Assembly: GCA_037013495.1 (NCBI GenBank) | Contig: JAZDXN010000026.1 | Location: 3,038,001 to 3,102,000 of the forward strand | Direction of reading: 5' to 3' | Origin: Hippophae tibetana | Taxonomy: Eukaryota > Streptophyta > Magnoliopsida > Rosales > Elaeagnaceae | DNA length: 64,000 bases | Shown: positions 1 to 12,000 of the stretch, one piece after another | Numbering within the stretch: the stretch's first letter is position 1 | Layout: each line of letters opens with the position of its first letter | The notes under the pieces: generated by a model | Database searches by the model: none | The model's input: the letters and a program-made list of their open reading frames with translations, nothing else | What the model was told of the DNA's origin: nothing | Program-made: the position numbers and the translations under genes

Positions 1-364
1 AAAATCGTTTTTGTATCAAAATTACATCGTTTACATCACTTACCGAGTGTTTAAAGTTTTTCACGCACCATTTTCATTTTTCTTACTTCTGGTTTAATTC
101 AATAGATCTATACAAGAGATATTGCTGCCGACCTAGGGTTGTTTATTTATATTTCCAATAAGTCTCTATTATTCAATAAAAAATAAGAGAAGAGAAAAAG
201 AAAGAGGATGACGTTCACATTTTCAGAAACAACAAAACATTTGGTAAATTTGAGTTACAGCTTTCAACGGAGATAACTTTTGACTCGGGTATCGAAACCA
301 CTATTAATATATATCAAATCGAAGCTCGTATTAAATTACACAATATTTTTTGGGCCCGCCGAAG
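1..364 (+). repeat. Reference class B monomer (364 bp)
   Basis: Class B is recognised by TTACATCG after the AAAATCG junction (here with TATCAAAA in place of the usual TACCAAAA), then TTACCGAGTG, AAAGTTTTTCACGC, CTATACAAGAG, TTTATTTATATTTCC, CCAATAAGTC and TATTCAATAA. It normally follows a tail reading GGCAAAG. Subtypes seen elsewhere include one with GATATTGCTGCC and an extra A in the A-run after the class B tail (first at 26494), one introduced by GCTCCCGGCAATG (1818, 6531, 10884 and others), and one with CTTCTCGAGTG, which creates an XhoI site (1090, 27584, 58497, 61045, 62862). Confidence 0.9.
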
Positions 365-727
365 AAAATCATTTTTGTAGCCAAATTAATTCGTGTACAT
401 CACTTAATGGGTGTTTAAAGTTTGTGACGCACCATTTTAATTTTTCTTACTTCTGGTTTAATTCAATAGAGCTATATAGGAGATATTGGTGCCGACCTAG
501 GGTTGTTTCTTTATATTTTCAATCAGTCTCTATTCTTCACAAAAAATAAGAGAAGAGAAAAAGAAAGAGGATGTCGTTCACATTTTCAGAAACAACAAAA
601 CATTTGGTAAATATAAGTTACAGCTTTCAACGGAGATAACTTTTGACTCGGGTATCAAAACCACTATTATAATATATCAAACCAATGCTCGTATGAAATT
701 ACACAATATTTTTTGTTCCCGGCATAG
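365..727 (+). repeat. Reference class A monomer (363 bp)
   Basis: Class A is recognised by GTAGCCAAATTAATTC, CTTAATGGGTG, AAAGTTTGTGACGC, CTATATAGGAG, TTTCTTTATATTTTC, CAATCAGTC and TATTCTTCAC. It follows a tail reading CCGCCGAAG or CCGCCAAAG. It is the most abundant class and the most varied. One subtype has CATTTTGTTGTAGCC and GGTGCTTACC (5803, 10156, 14147, 21764, 22856, 23948). Another carries extra T residues before GTCGCC and a short deletion after CTATATT (2909, 4720, 8710, 12701, 16692, 19228). A third follows CCGTAGG (6895, 11248, 15239, 17775, 25039). Confidence 0.9.
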
Positions 728-1089
728 AAAATCGTTTTTGTAACCAAATTACATAGTTTACATCACTTAATGGCTATTTAAAGTTTGTCATGCACCATTT
801 TCATTTTACTTAGTCCTAGTTTAATTCAACAGGGCTATATAGGAGATATTGGTGCCGACCAAGGGTTTTTTCTTTATATTTTCAATCAGTCTCTATTCTT
901 CACAAAAAATAAGAGAAGAGAAAAAGAAAGAGTATGGCATTCACATTTTCAAAAACAACAAAACATTTGGTAAATATGAGTTACAGTTTCAACAAAGATA
1001 ACTTTTGACTCGGGTATCGAAACCACTATTAATATATATCAAATCGAAGCTCGTATGAAATTACATAATATTTTTTGGTCCCGGCAAAG
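728..1089 (+). repeat. Reference class C monomer (362 bp)
   Basis: Class C is recognised by GTAACCAAATTACATAG, CTTAATGGCTATTTAAAG, TTGTCATGCACC, TTACTTAGTCCTAG and TTCAACAGGGC or TTCAACAGAGC. It follows a tail reading GGCATAG. I count 20 class C monomers plus one B/C hybrid. One lies at 728; the rest all lie right of 27.2 kb. Two subtypes alternate in the hexamer block: one has CGTGATTGTAACC with AGTGCTAG, the other has TTTTTTGATCCCGG upstream with AGTCCTAG. This copy has ACAGTTTCAAC, one base shorter than the usual ACAGCTTTCAAC. Confidence 0.9.
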
Positions 1090-1453
1090 AAAATCGTTTT
1101 TGTACCAAAATTACATCATTTACATCACTTCTCGAGTGTTTAAAGTTTTTCACGCACCATTTTCATTTTTCTTACTTCTGGTTTAATTCAATAGAGCTAT
1201 ACAAGAGATATTGGTGGCGACCTAGGTTTGTTTATTTATATTTCCAATAAGTCTCTATTATTCAATAAAAAATAAGAGAAGAGAAAAAGAAAGAGGATGA
1301 CGTTCACATTTTCAGAAACAACTAAATATTTGGTAAATATGAGTTACAACTTTCAACGGAGATAACTTTTGACTCTGGTATCGAAACCACTATTAATATA
1401 TATCAAATCGAAGCTCGTATTAAATTACACAATATTTTTTGGGCCCGCCAAAG

Positions 1454-4400
1454 AAAATCATTTTTGTAGCCAAATTAATTCGTTTACATCACTTAATGGG
1501 TGTTTAAAGTTTGTGACGCACCATTTTCATTTTTCTTACTTCTGGTTTAATTCAATAGAGCTATATAGGAGATATTGGTGTCGACCTAGGGTTTTTTTCT
1601 TTATATTTTCAATCAGTCTCTATTCTTCACAAAAAATAAGAGAAGAGAAAAAGAAAGAGGATGTCGTTCACATTTTCAGAAACAACAAAACATTTGGTAA
1701 ATATGAGTTACAGCTTTCAACGGAGATAACTTTTGATTCGGGTATCCAAACAACTATTAATATATATCAATTCGAAGCTCATATTAAATTACACAATATG
1801 TTTTGCTCCCGGCAATGAAAATCGTTTTTGTACCAAAATTACATCGTTTACATCACTTACCGAGTGTTTAAAGTTTTTCACGCACCATTTTCATTTTTCT
1901 TACTTTTGGTTTAATTCAATAGCGCTATACAAGAGATATTGGTGCCGACCTAGGGTTGTTTATTTATATTTCCAATAAGTCTCTATTATTCAATAAAAAA
2001 TAAGGGAAGAGAAAAAGAAAGAGTATGGCATTCACATTTTCAAAAACAACAAAACATTTGGTAAATATGAGTTACAGCTTTCAACGGAGATAACTTTTGA
2101 CTCGGGTATCGAAACCACTATTAATATATATTAAATGGAAGCTCGTATTAAATTACACAATATTTTTTGGTCCCGCCGAAGGAAATCGTTTTTGTAGCCA
2201 AATTAATTCGTTTACATCACTTAATGGGTGTTTAAAGTTTTTGACGCACCATTTTCATTTTTCTTACTTCTAGTTTAATTCAATAGAGCTATATAGGAGA
2301 TATTGGTGCCGACCTAGGGTTGTTTATTTATATTTTCAATCAGTCTCTATTCTTCACAAAAAATAAGAGAAGAGAAAAAGAAAGAGGATGTCATTCACAT
2401 TTTCAGAAACAACAAAACATTTGGTAAATATGAGTTACAGCTTTCAACGGAGATAACTTTTGACTCGGGTATCAAAACCACTATTATAATATATCAAACC
2501 GATGCTCGTATGAAATTACACAATATTTTTTGGTCCCGGCAAAGAAAATCGTTTTTGTACCAAAAGTACATCGTTTACCTCACTTACCGAGTGTTTAAAT
2601 TTTTTCACGCACCATTTTCATTTTTCTTACTTCTGGTTTAATTCAATAGAGCTATACAAGAGATATTGGTGCCGACCTTGGGTTGTTTATTTATATTTCC
2701 AATAAGTCTCTATTATTCAATAAAAAATAAAGGAAGAGAAAAAGAAAGAGTATGGCATTCACATTTTCAAAAACAACAAAACATTTGGTAAATATGAGTT
2801 ACAGCTTTCAACGGAGATAACTTTTGACTCGGGTATCGAAACCACTATTAATATATATCAAATCGAAGTTCGTATTAAATTACACAATATTTTTTGGTCC
2901 CGCCGAAGAAAATCATTTTTTTGTCGCCAAATTAATTCGTTTACATCACTTAATGGGTGTTTAATGTTTGTGACGCACCATTTTCATTTTTCTTAGTTCT
3001 GGTTTAATTCAATAGAGCTATATTAGTGCTGACCTAGGGTTGTTTCTTTATATTTTCAATCAGTCTCTATTCTTCACAAAAAATAAGAGAAGAGAAAAAG
3101 AAAGAGGATGTCGTTCACATTTTCAGAAACAACAAAACATTTGGTAAATATGAGTTACAGCTTTCAACGGAGATAAGTTTTGACTCGGGTATGGAAACCA
3201 CTATTAATATATATCCAATTGAAGCGCGTATTAAATTACACAATATTTTTTGGTTCCGCCGAAGAAAATCATTTTTGTAGCCAAATTAATTCGTTTACAT
3301 CACTTAATGGGTGTTTAAAGTTTGTGACGCACCATTTTCATTTTTCTTACTTCTGGTTTAATTCAATAGAGCTATATAGAAGATATTGGTGTCGACCTAG
3401 GGTTTTTTTCTTTATATTTTCAATCAGTCTCTATTCTTCACAAAAAATAAGAGAAGAGAAAAAGAAAGAGGATGTCGTTCACATTTTCAGAAACAACAAA
3501 ACATTTGGTAAATATGAGTTACAGCTTTCAACGGAGATAACTTTTGATTCGGGTATCCAAACAACTATTAATATATATCAATTCGAAGCTCATATTAAAT
3601 TACACAATATGTTTTGCTCCCGGCAATGAAAATCGTTTTTGTACCAAAATTACATCGTTTACATCACTTACCGAGTGTTTAAAGTTTTTCACGCACCATT
3701 TTCATTTTTCTTACTTTTGGTTTAATTCAATAGCGCTATACAAGAGATATTGGTGCCGACCTAGGGTTGTTTATTTATATTTCCAATAAGTCTCTATTAT
3801 TCAATAAAAAATAAGGGAAGAGAAAAAGAAAGAGTATGGCATTCACATTTTCAAAAACAACAAAACATTTGGTAAATATGAGTTACAGCTTTCAACGGAG
3901 ATAACTTTTGACTCGGGTATCGAAACCACTATTAATATATATTAAATGGAAGCTCGTATTAAATTACACAATATTTTTTGGTCCCGCCGAAGGAAATCGT
4001 TTTTGTAGCCAAATTAATTCGTTTACATCACTTAATGGGTGTTTAAAGTTTTTGACGCACCATTTTCATTTTTCTTACTTCTAGTTTAATTCAATAGAGC
4101 TATATAGGAGATATTGGTGCCGACCTAGGGTTGTTTATTTATATTTTCAATCAGTCTCTATTCTTCACAAAAAATAAGAGAAGAGAAAAAGAAAGAGGAT
4201 GTCATTCACATTTTCAGAAACAACAAAACATTTGGTAAATATGAGTTACAGCTTTCAACGGAGATAACTTTTGACTCGGGTATCAAAACCACTATTATAA
4301 TATATCAAACCGATGCTCGTATGAAATTACACAATATTTTTTGGTCCCGGCAAAGAAAATCGTTTTTGTACCAAAAGTACATCGTTTACCTCACTTACCG

Positions 4401-5075
4401 AGTGTTTAAATTTTTTCACGCACCATTTTCATTTTTCTTACTTCTGGTTTAATTCAATAGAGCTATACAAGAGATATTGGTGCCGACCTTGGGTTGTTTA
4501 TTTATATTTCCAATAAGTCTCTATTATTCAATAAAAAATAAAGGAAGAGAAAAAGAAAGAGTATGGCATTCACATTTTCAAAAACAACAAAACATTTGGT
4601 AAATATGAGTTACAGCTTTCAACGGAGATAACTTTTGACTCGGGTATCGAAACCACTATTAATATATATCAAATCGAAGTTCGTATTAAATTACACAATA
4701 TTTTTTGGTCCCGCCGAAGAAAATCATTTTTTTGTCGCCAAATTAATTCGTTTACATCACTTAATGGGTGTTTAATGTTTGTGACGCACCATTTTCATTT
4801 TTCTTAGTTCTGGTTTAATTCAATAGAGCTATATTAGTGCTGACCTAGGGTTGTTTCTTTATATTTTCAATCAGTCTCTATTCTTCACAAAAAATAAGAG
4901 AAGAGAAAAAGAAAGAGGATGTCGTTCACATTTTCAGAAACAACAAAACATTTGGTAAATATGAGTTACAGCTTTCAACGGAGATAAGTTTTGACTCGGG
5001 TATGGAAACCACTATTAATATATATCCAATTGAAGCGCGTATTAAATTACACAATATTTTTTGGTTCCGCCGAAG
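1454..5075 (+). repeat. Tandem 5-mer duplication, A-B-A-B-A twice (period 1811 bp)
   Basis: Monomers start at 1454, 1818, 2182, 2545 and 2909, then at 3265, 3629, 3993, 4356 and 4720. The two copies share private variants at a constant 1811-bp offset: AAATGGAAGC (2133/3944), GTTTACCTCAC (2574/4385), CTTGGGTTG (2677/4488) and CTATATTAGTGC (3018/4829). Between about 1.57 and 3.18 kb I found almost no difference from the second copy, so the duplication is recent. The exchange point lies in the class A monomer at 3265, which resembles 5076 in its upstream tail and 1454 in its distal part. Confidence 0.85.
2772..2850 (+). other. Conserved box shared by all monomer classes (representative copy)
   Basis: This 79-bp stretch runs from AACAACAAAACATTTGG through AAATATGAGTTACAGC, TTTCAACGGAGATAAC and TTTTGACTCGGGTATCG to AAACCACTATTA. 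It is nearly invariant in A, B and C monomers, with only a few recurring substitutions (CAACAAAG or CAGCGG for CAACGG, CTCTGG for CTCGGG, ATCAAAACC for ATCGAAACC). The first halves of the monomers differ much more between classes. The conservation is seen directly; a protein-binding role is inference. Confidence 0.7.
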
Positions 5076-8000
5076 AAAATCATTTTTGTAGCCAAATTAA
5101 TTCGTTTACATCACTTAATGGGTGTTTAAAGTTTGTGACGCACCATTTTCATTTTTCTTACTTCTGGTTTAATTCAATAGAGCTATATAGGAGATATTGG
5201 TGCCGACCTAGGGTTGTTTCTTTATATTTTCAATCACTCTCTATTCTTCACAAAAAATAAGATAAGAGAAAAAGAAAGAGGATGTCGGTCACATTTTCAA
5301 AAACAACAAAACATTTGGTAAATATGAGTTACAGCTTTCAACGGAGATAACTTTTGACTCGGGTATCAAAACCACTATTATAATATATCAAATCGATGCT
5401 CGTATGAAATTACACAATATTTTTTGGTTCCGGCAAAGAAAATCGTTTTTGTACCAAAATTACATCGTTTACATCACTTACCGAGTGTTTAAATTTTTTC
5501 ATCCACCATTTTCATTTTTCTTACTTCTGGTTTAATTCAATAGAGCTATACAAGAGATATTGGTGCCGACCTAGGGTTGTTTATTTATATTTCCAATAAG
5601 TCTCTATTATTCAATAAAAAATAAGGGAAGAGAAAAAGAAAGAGTATGGCATTCACATTTTCAAAAACAACAAAACATTTGGTAAATATGAGTTACAGCT
5701 TTCAACGGAGATAACTTTTGACTCGGGTATCGAAACCACTATTAATATATATCAAATCAAAGCAAGTATTAAATTACACAATATTTTTTGGTCCCGCCGA
5801 AGAAAATCATTTTGTTGTAGCCAAATTAATTCGTTTACATTACTTAATGGGTGTTTAAAGTTTGTGACACACCATTTTCATTTTTCTTAGTTCTGGTTTA
5901 ATTCAATAGACCTATATTGGAGATATTGGTGCTTACCTAGGGTTGTTTCTTTATATTTTCAATCAGTCTCTATTCTTCACAAAAAATAAGAGAAGAGAAA
6001 AAGAAAGAGGATGTCGTTCACATTTTCAGAAACAACAAAACATTTGGTAAATATGAGTTACAGCTTTCAACGGAGATAACTTTTGACTCGGGTATCGAAA
6101 CCACTATTAATATATATCAAATCGAAGCTCGTATTAAATTACACAATATTTTTTGGTCCCGCCAAAGAAAATCATTTTTGTAGCCAAATTAATTCGTTTA
6201 CATCACTTAATGGGTGTTTAAAGTTTGTGACGCACCATTTTCATTTTTCTTACTTCTGGTTTAATTCAATAGAGCTATATAGGAGATATTGGTGCCGACC
6301 TAGGGTTGTTTCTTTATATTTTCAATCACTCTCTATTCTTCACAAAAAATAAGAGAAGAGAAAAAGAAAGAGGATATCGGTCACATTTTCAAAAACAACA
6401 AAACATTTGGTAAATATGAGTTACAGCTTTCGACGGAGATAACTTTTGACTCGGGTATCGAAACCACTATTAATATATATCAAATCGAAGCTCATAATAA
6501 ATTACACAATATGTTTTGCTCCCGGCAATGAAAATCGTTTTTGTACCAAAATTACATCGTTTACATCACTTACCGAGTGTTTAAAGTTTTTCACGCACCA
6601 TTTTCATTTTTCTTACTTCTGGTTTAATTCAATAGAGCTATACAAGAGATATTGGTGCCGACCTAGGGTTGTTTATTTATATTTCCAATAAGTCTCTATT
6701 ATTCAATAAAAAATAAGAGAAGAGAAAAAGAAAGAGGATGACGTTCACATTTTCAAAAACAACAAAACATTTGGTAAATATGAGTTACAGCTTTCAACGG
6801 AGATAACTTTTGACTCGGGTATCGAAACCACTATTAATATATATGAAATCGAAGCTCGTATTAAATTACACAATATTTTTTGGTCCCGCCGTAGGAAATC
6901 GTTTTTGTAGCCAAATTAATTCGTTTACATCACTTAATGGGTGTTTAAAGTTTGTGACGCACCATTTTCATTTTTCTTAGTTCTGGTTTAATTCAATAGA
7001 GCTATATAGGAGATATTGGTGCCGACCTAGGGTTGTTTATTTATATTTTCAATTAGTCTCTATTCTTCACAAAAAATAAGAGAAGAGAAAAAGAAAGAGG
7101 ATGTCGTTCACATTTTCAGAAACAACAAAACATTTGGTAAATATGAGTTACAGCTTTCAACGGAGATAACTTTTGACTCGGGTATCGAAACCACTATTAA
7201 TATATATCAAATCGAAGCTCGTATTAAATTACACAATATTTTTTGGTCCCGCAAAGAAAATCATTTTTGTAGCCAAATTAATTCGTTTACATCACTTAAT
7301 GGGTGTTTAAAGTTTCTGACGCACCATTTTCATTTTTCTTAGTTCTAGTTTAATTCAATAGAGCTATATAGGAGATATTGGTGCCGACCTAGGGTTGTTT
7401 ATTTATATTTTCAATCAGTCTCTATTCTTCACAAAAAATAAGAGAAGAGAAAAAGAAAGAGGATGTCGTTCACATTTTCAGAAACAACAAAACATTTGGT
7501 AAATATGAGTTACAGCTTTCAACGGAGATAACTTTTGACTCGGGTATCGAAACCACTATTAATATATATTAAATCGAAGCTCGTATTAAATTACACAATA
7601 TTTTTTGGTCCCGCCGAAGGAAATCGTTTTTGTAGCCAAATTAATTCGTTTACATCACTTAATGGGTGTTTAAAGTTTGTGACGCACCATTTTCATTTTT
7701 CTTACTTCTAGTTTAATTCAATAGAGCTATATAGGAGATATTGGTGCCGACCTAGGGTTGTTTATTTATATTTTCAATCAGTCTCTATTCTTCACAAAAA
7801 ATAAGAGAAGAGAAAAAGAAAGAGGATGTCGTTCACATTTTCAGAAACAACAAAACATTTGGTAAATATGAGTTACAGCTTTCAACGGAGATAACTTTTG
7901 ACTCGGGTATCGAAACCACTATTAATATATATTAAATCGAAGCTCGTATTAAATTACACAATATTTTTTGGTCCCGCCGAAGGAAATCGTTTTTGTAGCC

Positions 8001-9065
8001 AAATTAATTCGTTTACATCACTTAATGGGTGTTTAAAGTTTGTGACGCACCATTTTCATTTTTCTTACTTCTAGTTTAATTCAATAGAGCTATATAGGAG
8101 ATATTGGTGCCGACCTAGGGTTGTTTATTTATATTTTCAATCAGTCTCTATTCTTCACAAAAAATAAGAGAAGAGAAAAAGAAAGAGGATGTCATTCACA
8201 TTTTCAGAAACAACAAAACATTTGGTAAATATGAGTTACAGCTTTCAACGGAGATAACTTTTGACTCGGGTATCAAAACCACTATTATAATATATCAAAC
8301 CGATGCTCGTATGAAATTACACAATATTTTTTGGTCCCGGCAAAGAAAATCGTTTTTGTACCAAAAGTACATCGTTTACATCACTTACCGAGTGTTTAAA
8401 TTTTTTCACGCACCATTTTCATTTTTCTTACTTCTGGTTTAATTCAATAGAGCTATACAAGAGATATTGGTGCCGACCTAGGGTTGTTTATTTATATTTC
8501 CAATAAGTCTCTATTATTCAATAAAAAATAAAGGAAGAGAAAAAGAAAGAGTATGGCATTCACATTTTCAAAAACAACAAAACATTTGGTAAATATGAGT
8601 TACAGCTTTCAACGGAGATAACTTTTGACTCGGGTATCGAAACCACTATTAATATATATCAAATCGAAGTTCGTATTAAATTACACAATATTTTTTGGTC
8701 CCGCCGAAGAAAATCATTTTTTTGTCGCCAAATTAATTCGTTTACATCACTTAATGGGTGCTTAATGTTTGTGACGCACCATTTTCATTTTTCTTAGTTC
8801 TGGTTCAATTCAATAGAGCTATATTGGTGCTGACCTAGGGTTGTTTCTTTATATTTTCAATCAGTCTCTATTCTTCACAAAAAATAAGAGAAGAGAAAAA
8901 GAAAGAGGATGTCGTTCACATTTTCAGAAACAACAAAACATTTGGTAAATATGAGTTACAGCTTTCAACGGAGATAAGTTTTGACTCGGGTATGGAAACC
9001 ACTATTAATATATATCCAATTGAAGCGCGTATTAAATTACACAATATTTTTTGGTTCCGCCGAAG
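5076..9065 (+). repeat. Irregular 11-monomer block, A-B-A-A-B-A-A-A-A-B-A
   Basis: Monomers start at 5076, 5439, 5803, 6168, 6531, 6895, 7257, 7620, 7983, 8346 and 8710. The block has the same number of monomers as the following 11-mer but not the same order. It has one fewer A at the start and one more A in the central A run. Its right part, from about 7.6 kb, already matches 11.6-13.1 kb at a 3991-bp offset. It looks like a relative of the 11-mer rearranged by gain and loss of single monomers. Confidence 0.75.
7803..7826 (+). other. Polypurine run (24 nt), one per monomer (representative copy)
   Basis: A pure A/G run (AAGAGAAGAGAAAAAG then AAAGAGGA) lies just after AAAAAAT. It occurs once per monomer in all classes at 22-24 nt, ending in GAGGA before TG or in GAG before TATGG. 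Every ~364 bp the array thus has a strand-asymmetric purine block on the + strand. Its effect on chromatin or structure is unknown. Confidence 0.75.
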
Positions 9066-12000
9066 AAAATCATTTTTGTAGCCAAATTAATTCGTTTACA
9101 TCACTTAATGGGTGTTTAAAGTTTGTGACGCACCATTTTCATTTTTCTTACTTCTGGTTTAATTCAATAAAGCTATATAGGAGATATTGGTGCCGACCTA
9201 GGGTTGTTTCTTTATATTTTCAATCACTCTCTATTCTTCACAAAAAATAAGATAAGAGAAAAAGAAAGAGGATGTCGGTCACATTTTCAAAAACAACAAA
9301 ACATTTGGTAAATATGAGTTACAGCTTTCAACGGAGATAAGTTTTGACTCGGGTATGGAAACCACTATTAATATATATCCAATTGAAGCGCGTATTAAAT
9401 TACACAATATTTTTTGGTTCCGCCGAGGAAAATCATTTTTGTAGCCAAATTAATTCGTTTACATCACTTAATGGGTGTTTAAAGTTTGTGACGCAGCATT
9501 TTCATTCTTCTTACTTCTGGTTTAATTCAATAGAGCTATATAGGAGATATTGGTGCCGACCTAGGGTTGTTTCTTTATATTTTCAATCACTCTCTATTCT
9601 TCACAAAAAATAAGATAAGAGAAAAAGAAAGAGGATGTCGGTCACATTTTCAAAAACAACAAAACATTTGGTAAATATGAGTTACAGCTTTCAACGGAGA
9701 TAACTTTTGACTCGGTTATCAAAACCACTATTATAATATATCAAATCGATGCTCGTATGAAATTACACAATATTTTTTGGTTCCGGCAAAGAAAATCGTT
9801 TTTGTACCAAAATTACATCGTTTACATCACTTACCGAGTGTTTAAATTTTTTCATCCACCATTTTCATTTTTCTTACTTCTGGTTTAATTCAATAGAGCT
9901 ATACAAGAGATATTGGTGCCGACCTAGGGTTGTTTATTTATATTTCCAATAAGTCTCTATTATTCAATAAAAAATAAGGGAAGAGAAAAAGAAAGAGTAT
10001 GGCATTCACATTTTCAAAAACAACAAAACATTTGGTAAATATGAGTTACAGCTTTCAACGGAGATAACTTTTGACTCGGGTATCGAAACCACTATTAATA
10101 TATATCAAATCAAAGCAAGTATTAAATTACACAATATTTTTTGGTCCCGCCGAAGAAAATCATTTTGTTGTAGCCAAATTAATTCGTTTACATTACTTAA
10201 TGGGTGTTTAAAGTTTGTGACACACCATTTTCATTTTTCTTAGTTCTGGTTTAATTCAATAGACCTATATTGGAGATATTGGTGCTTACCTAGGGTTGTT
10301 TCTTTATATTTTCAATCTGTCTCTATTCTTCACAAAAAATAAGAGAAGAGAAAAAGAAAGAGGATGTCGTTCACATTTTCAGAAACAACAAAACATTTGG
10401 TAAATATGAGTTACAGCTTTCAACGGAGATAACTTTTGACTCGGGTATCGAAACCACTATTAATATATATCAAATCGAAGCTCGTATTAAATTACACAAT
10501 ATTTTTTGGTCCCGCCAAAGAAAATCATTTTTGTAGCCAAATTAATTCGTTTACATCACTTAATGGGTGTTTAAAGTTTGTGACGCACCATTTTCATTTT
10601 TCTTACTTCTGGTTTAATTCAATAGAGCTATATAGGAGATATTGGTGCCGACCTAGGGTTGTTTCTTTATATTTTCAATCACTCTCTATTCTTCACAAAA
10701 AATAAGAGAAGAGAAAAAGAAAGAGGATATCGGTCACATTTTCAAAAACAACAAAACATTTGGTAAATATGAGTTACAGCTTTCGACGGAGATAACTTTT
10801 GACTCGGGTATCGAAACCACTATTAATATATATCAAATCGAAGCTCATAATAAATTACACAATATGTTTTGCTCCCGGCAATGAAAATCGTTTTTGTACC
10901 AAAATTACATCGTTTACATCACTTACCGAGTGTTTAAAGTTTTTCACGCACCATTTTCATTTTTCTTACTTCTGGTTTAATTCAATAGAGCTATACAAGA
11001 GATATTGGTGCCGACCTAGGGTTGTTTATTTATATTTCCAATAAGTCTCTATTATTCAATAAAAAATAAGAGAAGAGAAAAAGAAAGAGGATGACGTTCA
11101 CATTTTCAAAAACAACAAAACATTTGGTAAATATGAGTTACAGCTTTCAACGGAGATAACTTTTGACTCGGGTATCGAAACCACTATTAATATATATTAA
11201 ATCGAAGCTCGTATTAAATTACACAATATTTTTTGGTCCCGCCGTAGGAAATCGTTTTTGTAGCCAAATTAATTCGTTTACATCACTTAATGGGTGTTTA
11301 AAGTTTGTGACGCACCATTTTCATTTTTCTTAGTTCTGGTTTAATTCAATAGAGCTATATAGGAGATATTGGTGCCGACCTAGGGTTGTTTATTTATATT
11401 TTCAATCAGTCTCTATTCTTCACAAAAAATAAGAGAAGAGAAAAAGAAAGAGGATGTCGTTCACATTTTCAGAAACAACAAAACATTTGGTAAATATGAG
11501 TTACAGCTTTCAACGGAGATAACTTTTGACTCGGGTATCGAAACCACTATTAATATATATTAAATCGAAGCTCGTATTAAATTACACAATATTTTTGGGT
11601 CCCGCCGAAGGAAATCGTTTTTGTAGCCAAATTAATTCGTTTACATCACTTAATGGGTGTTTAAAGTTTGTGACGCACCATTTTCATTTTTCTTACTTCT
11701 AGTTTAATTCAATAGAGCTATATAGGAGATATTGGTGCCGACCTAGGGTTGTTTATTTATATTTTCAATCAGTCTCTATTCTTCACAAAAAATAAGAGAA
11801 GAGAAAAAGAAAGAGGATGTCGTTCACATTTTCAGAAACAACAAAACATTTGGTAAATATGAGTTACAGCTTTCAACGGAGATAACTTTTGACTCGGGTA
11901 TCGAAACCACTATTAATATATATTAAATCGAAGCTCGTATTAAATTACACAATATTTTTTGGTTCCGCTGAAGGAAATCGTTTTTGTAGCCAAATTAATT

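Larger units (their letters stand above)
1..1453 (+). repeat. Left-edge block, order B-A-C-B
   Basis: Monomers start at 1 (B), 365 (A), 728 (C) and 1090 (B). The C monomer with the short ACAGTTTCAAC followed by a B monomer with CTTCTCGAGTG is the same linked pair as at 27222-27947 and 62500-63225. This edge block therefore belongs to the A/B/C family that resumes near 26.1 kb, not to the A/B-only domain next to it. Confidence 0.85.

Noticed and set aside
136-152. Telomere-like TAGGGTT within CGACCTAGGGTTG
   Set aside because: It is a single conserved heptamer per 364-bp monomer and never a tandem telomeric repeat.
300-320. TATA-like ATTAATATATATC as a promoter in each monomer
   Set aside because: In 31% G+C DNA such strings are expected, nothing downstream looks like a gene, and no other promoter element is visible. 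Satellite transcription is possible but not shown by the sequence.
1-364. Internal half-length (about 182-bp) repeat within the monomer
   Set aside because: The two halves share only short AT-rich strings such as TTTATAT and ATCGTTT; I could not align them as a duplication.
280-549. Open frame of 89 codons, repeated dozens of times once per monomer (similar frames of 62, 67, 80, 81, 83 and 85 codons)
   Set aside because: It recurs with the satellite period, most copies begin at TTG and not ATG, related frames start at different points in different classes, and no recognisable domain is present. These are by-products of the repeat, not genes.
1369-1818. Longer open frames of 149 codons (1369-1818, 3180-3629) and 107 codons (60818-61141)
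   Set aside because: They arise where one- or two-base length differences in a monomer shift the frame so that two periodic frames run together. The two 149-codon copies belong to one 5-mer duplication. No homology or codon signal supports a protein.
2800-2850. Possible CENP-B box around TTTTGACTCGGGTA
   Set aside because: Only the A-N-N-CGGG part of the consensus fits; the required TTCG half is absent, and the match is no better than chance.
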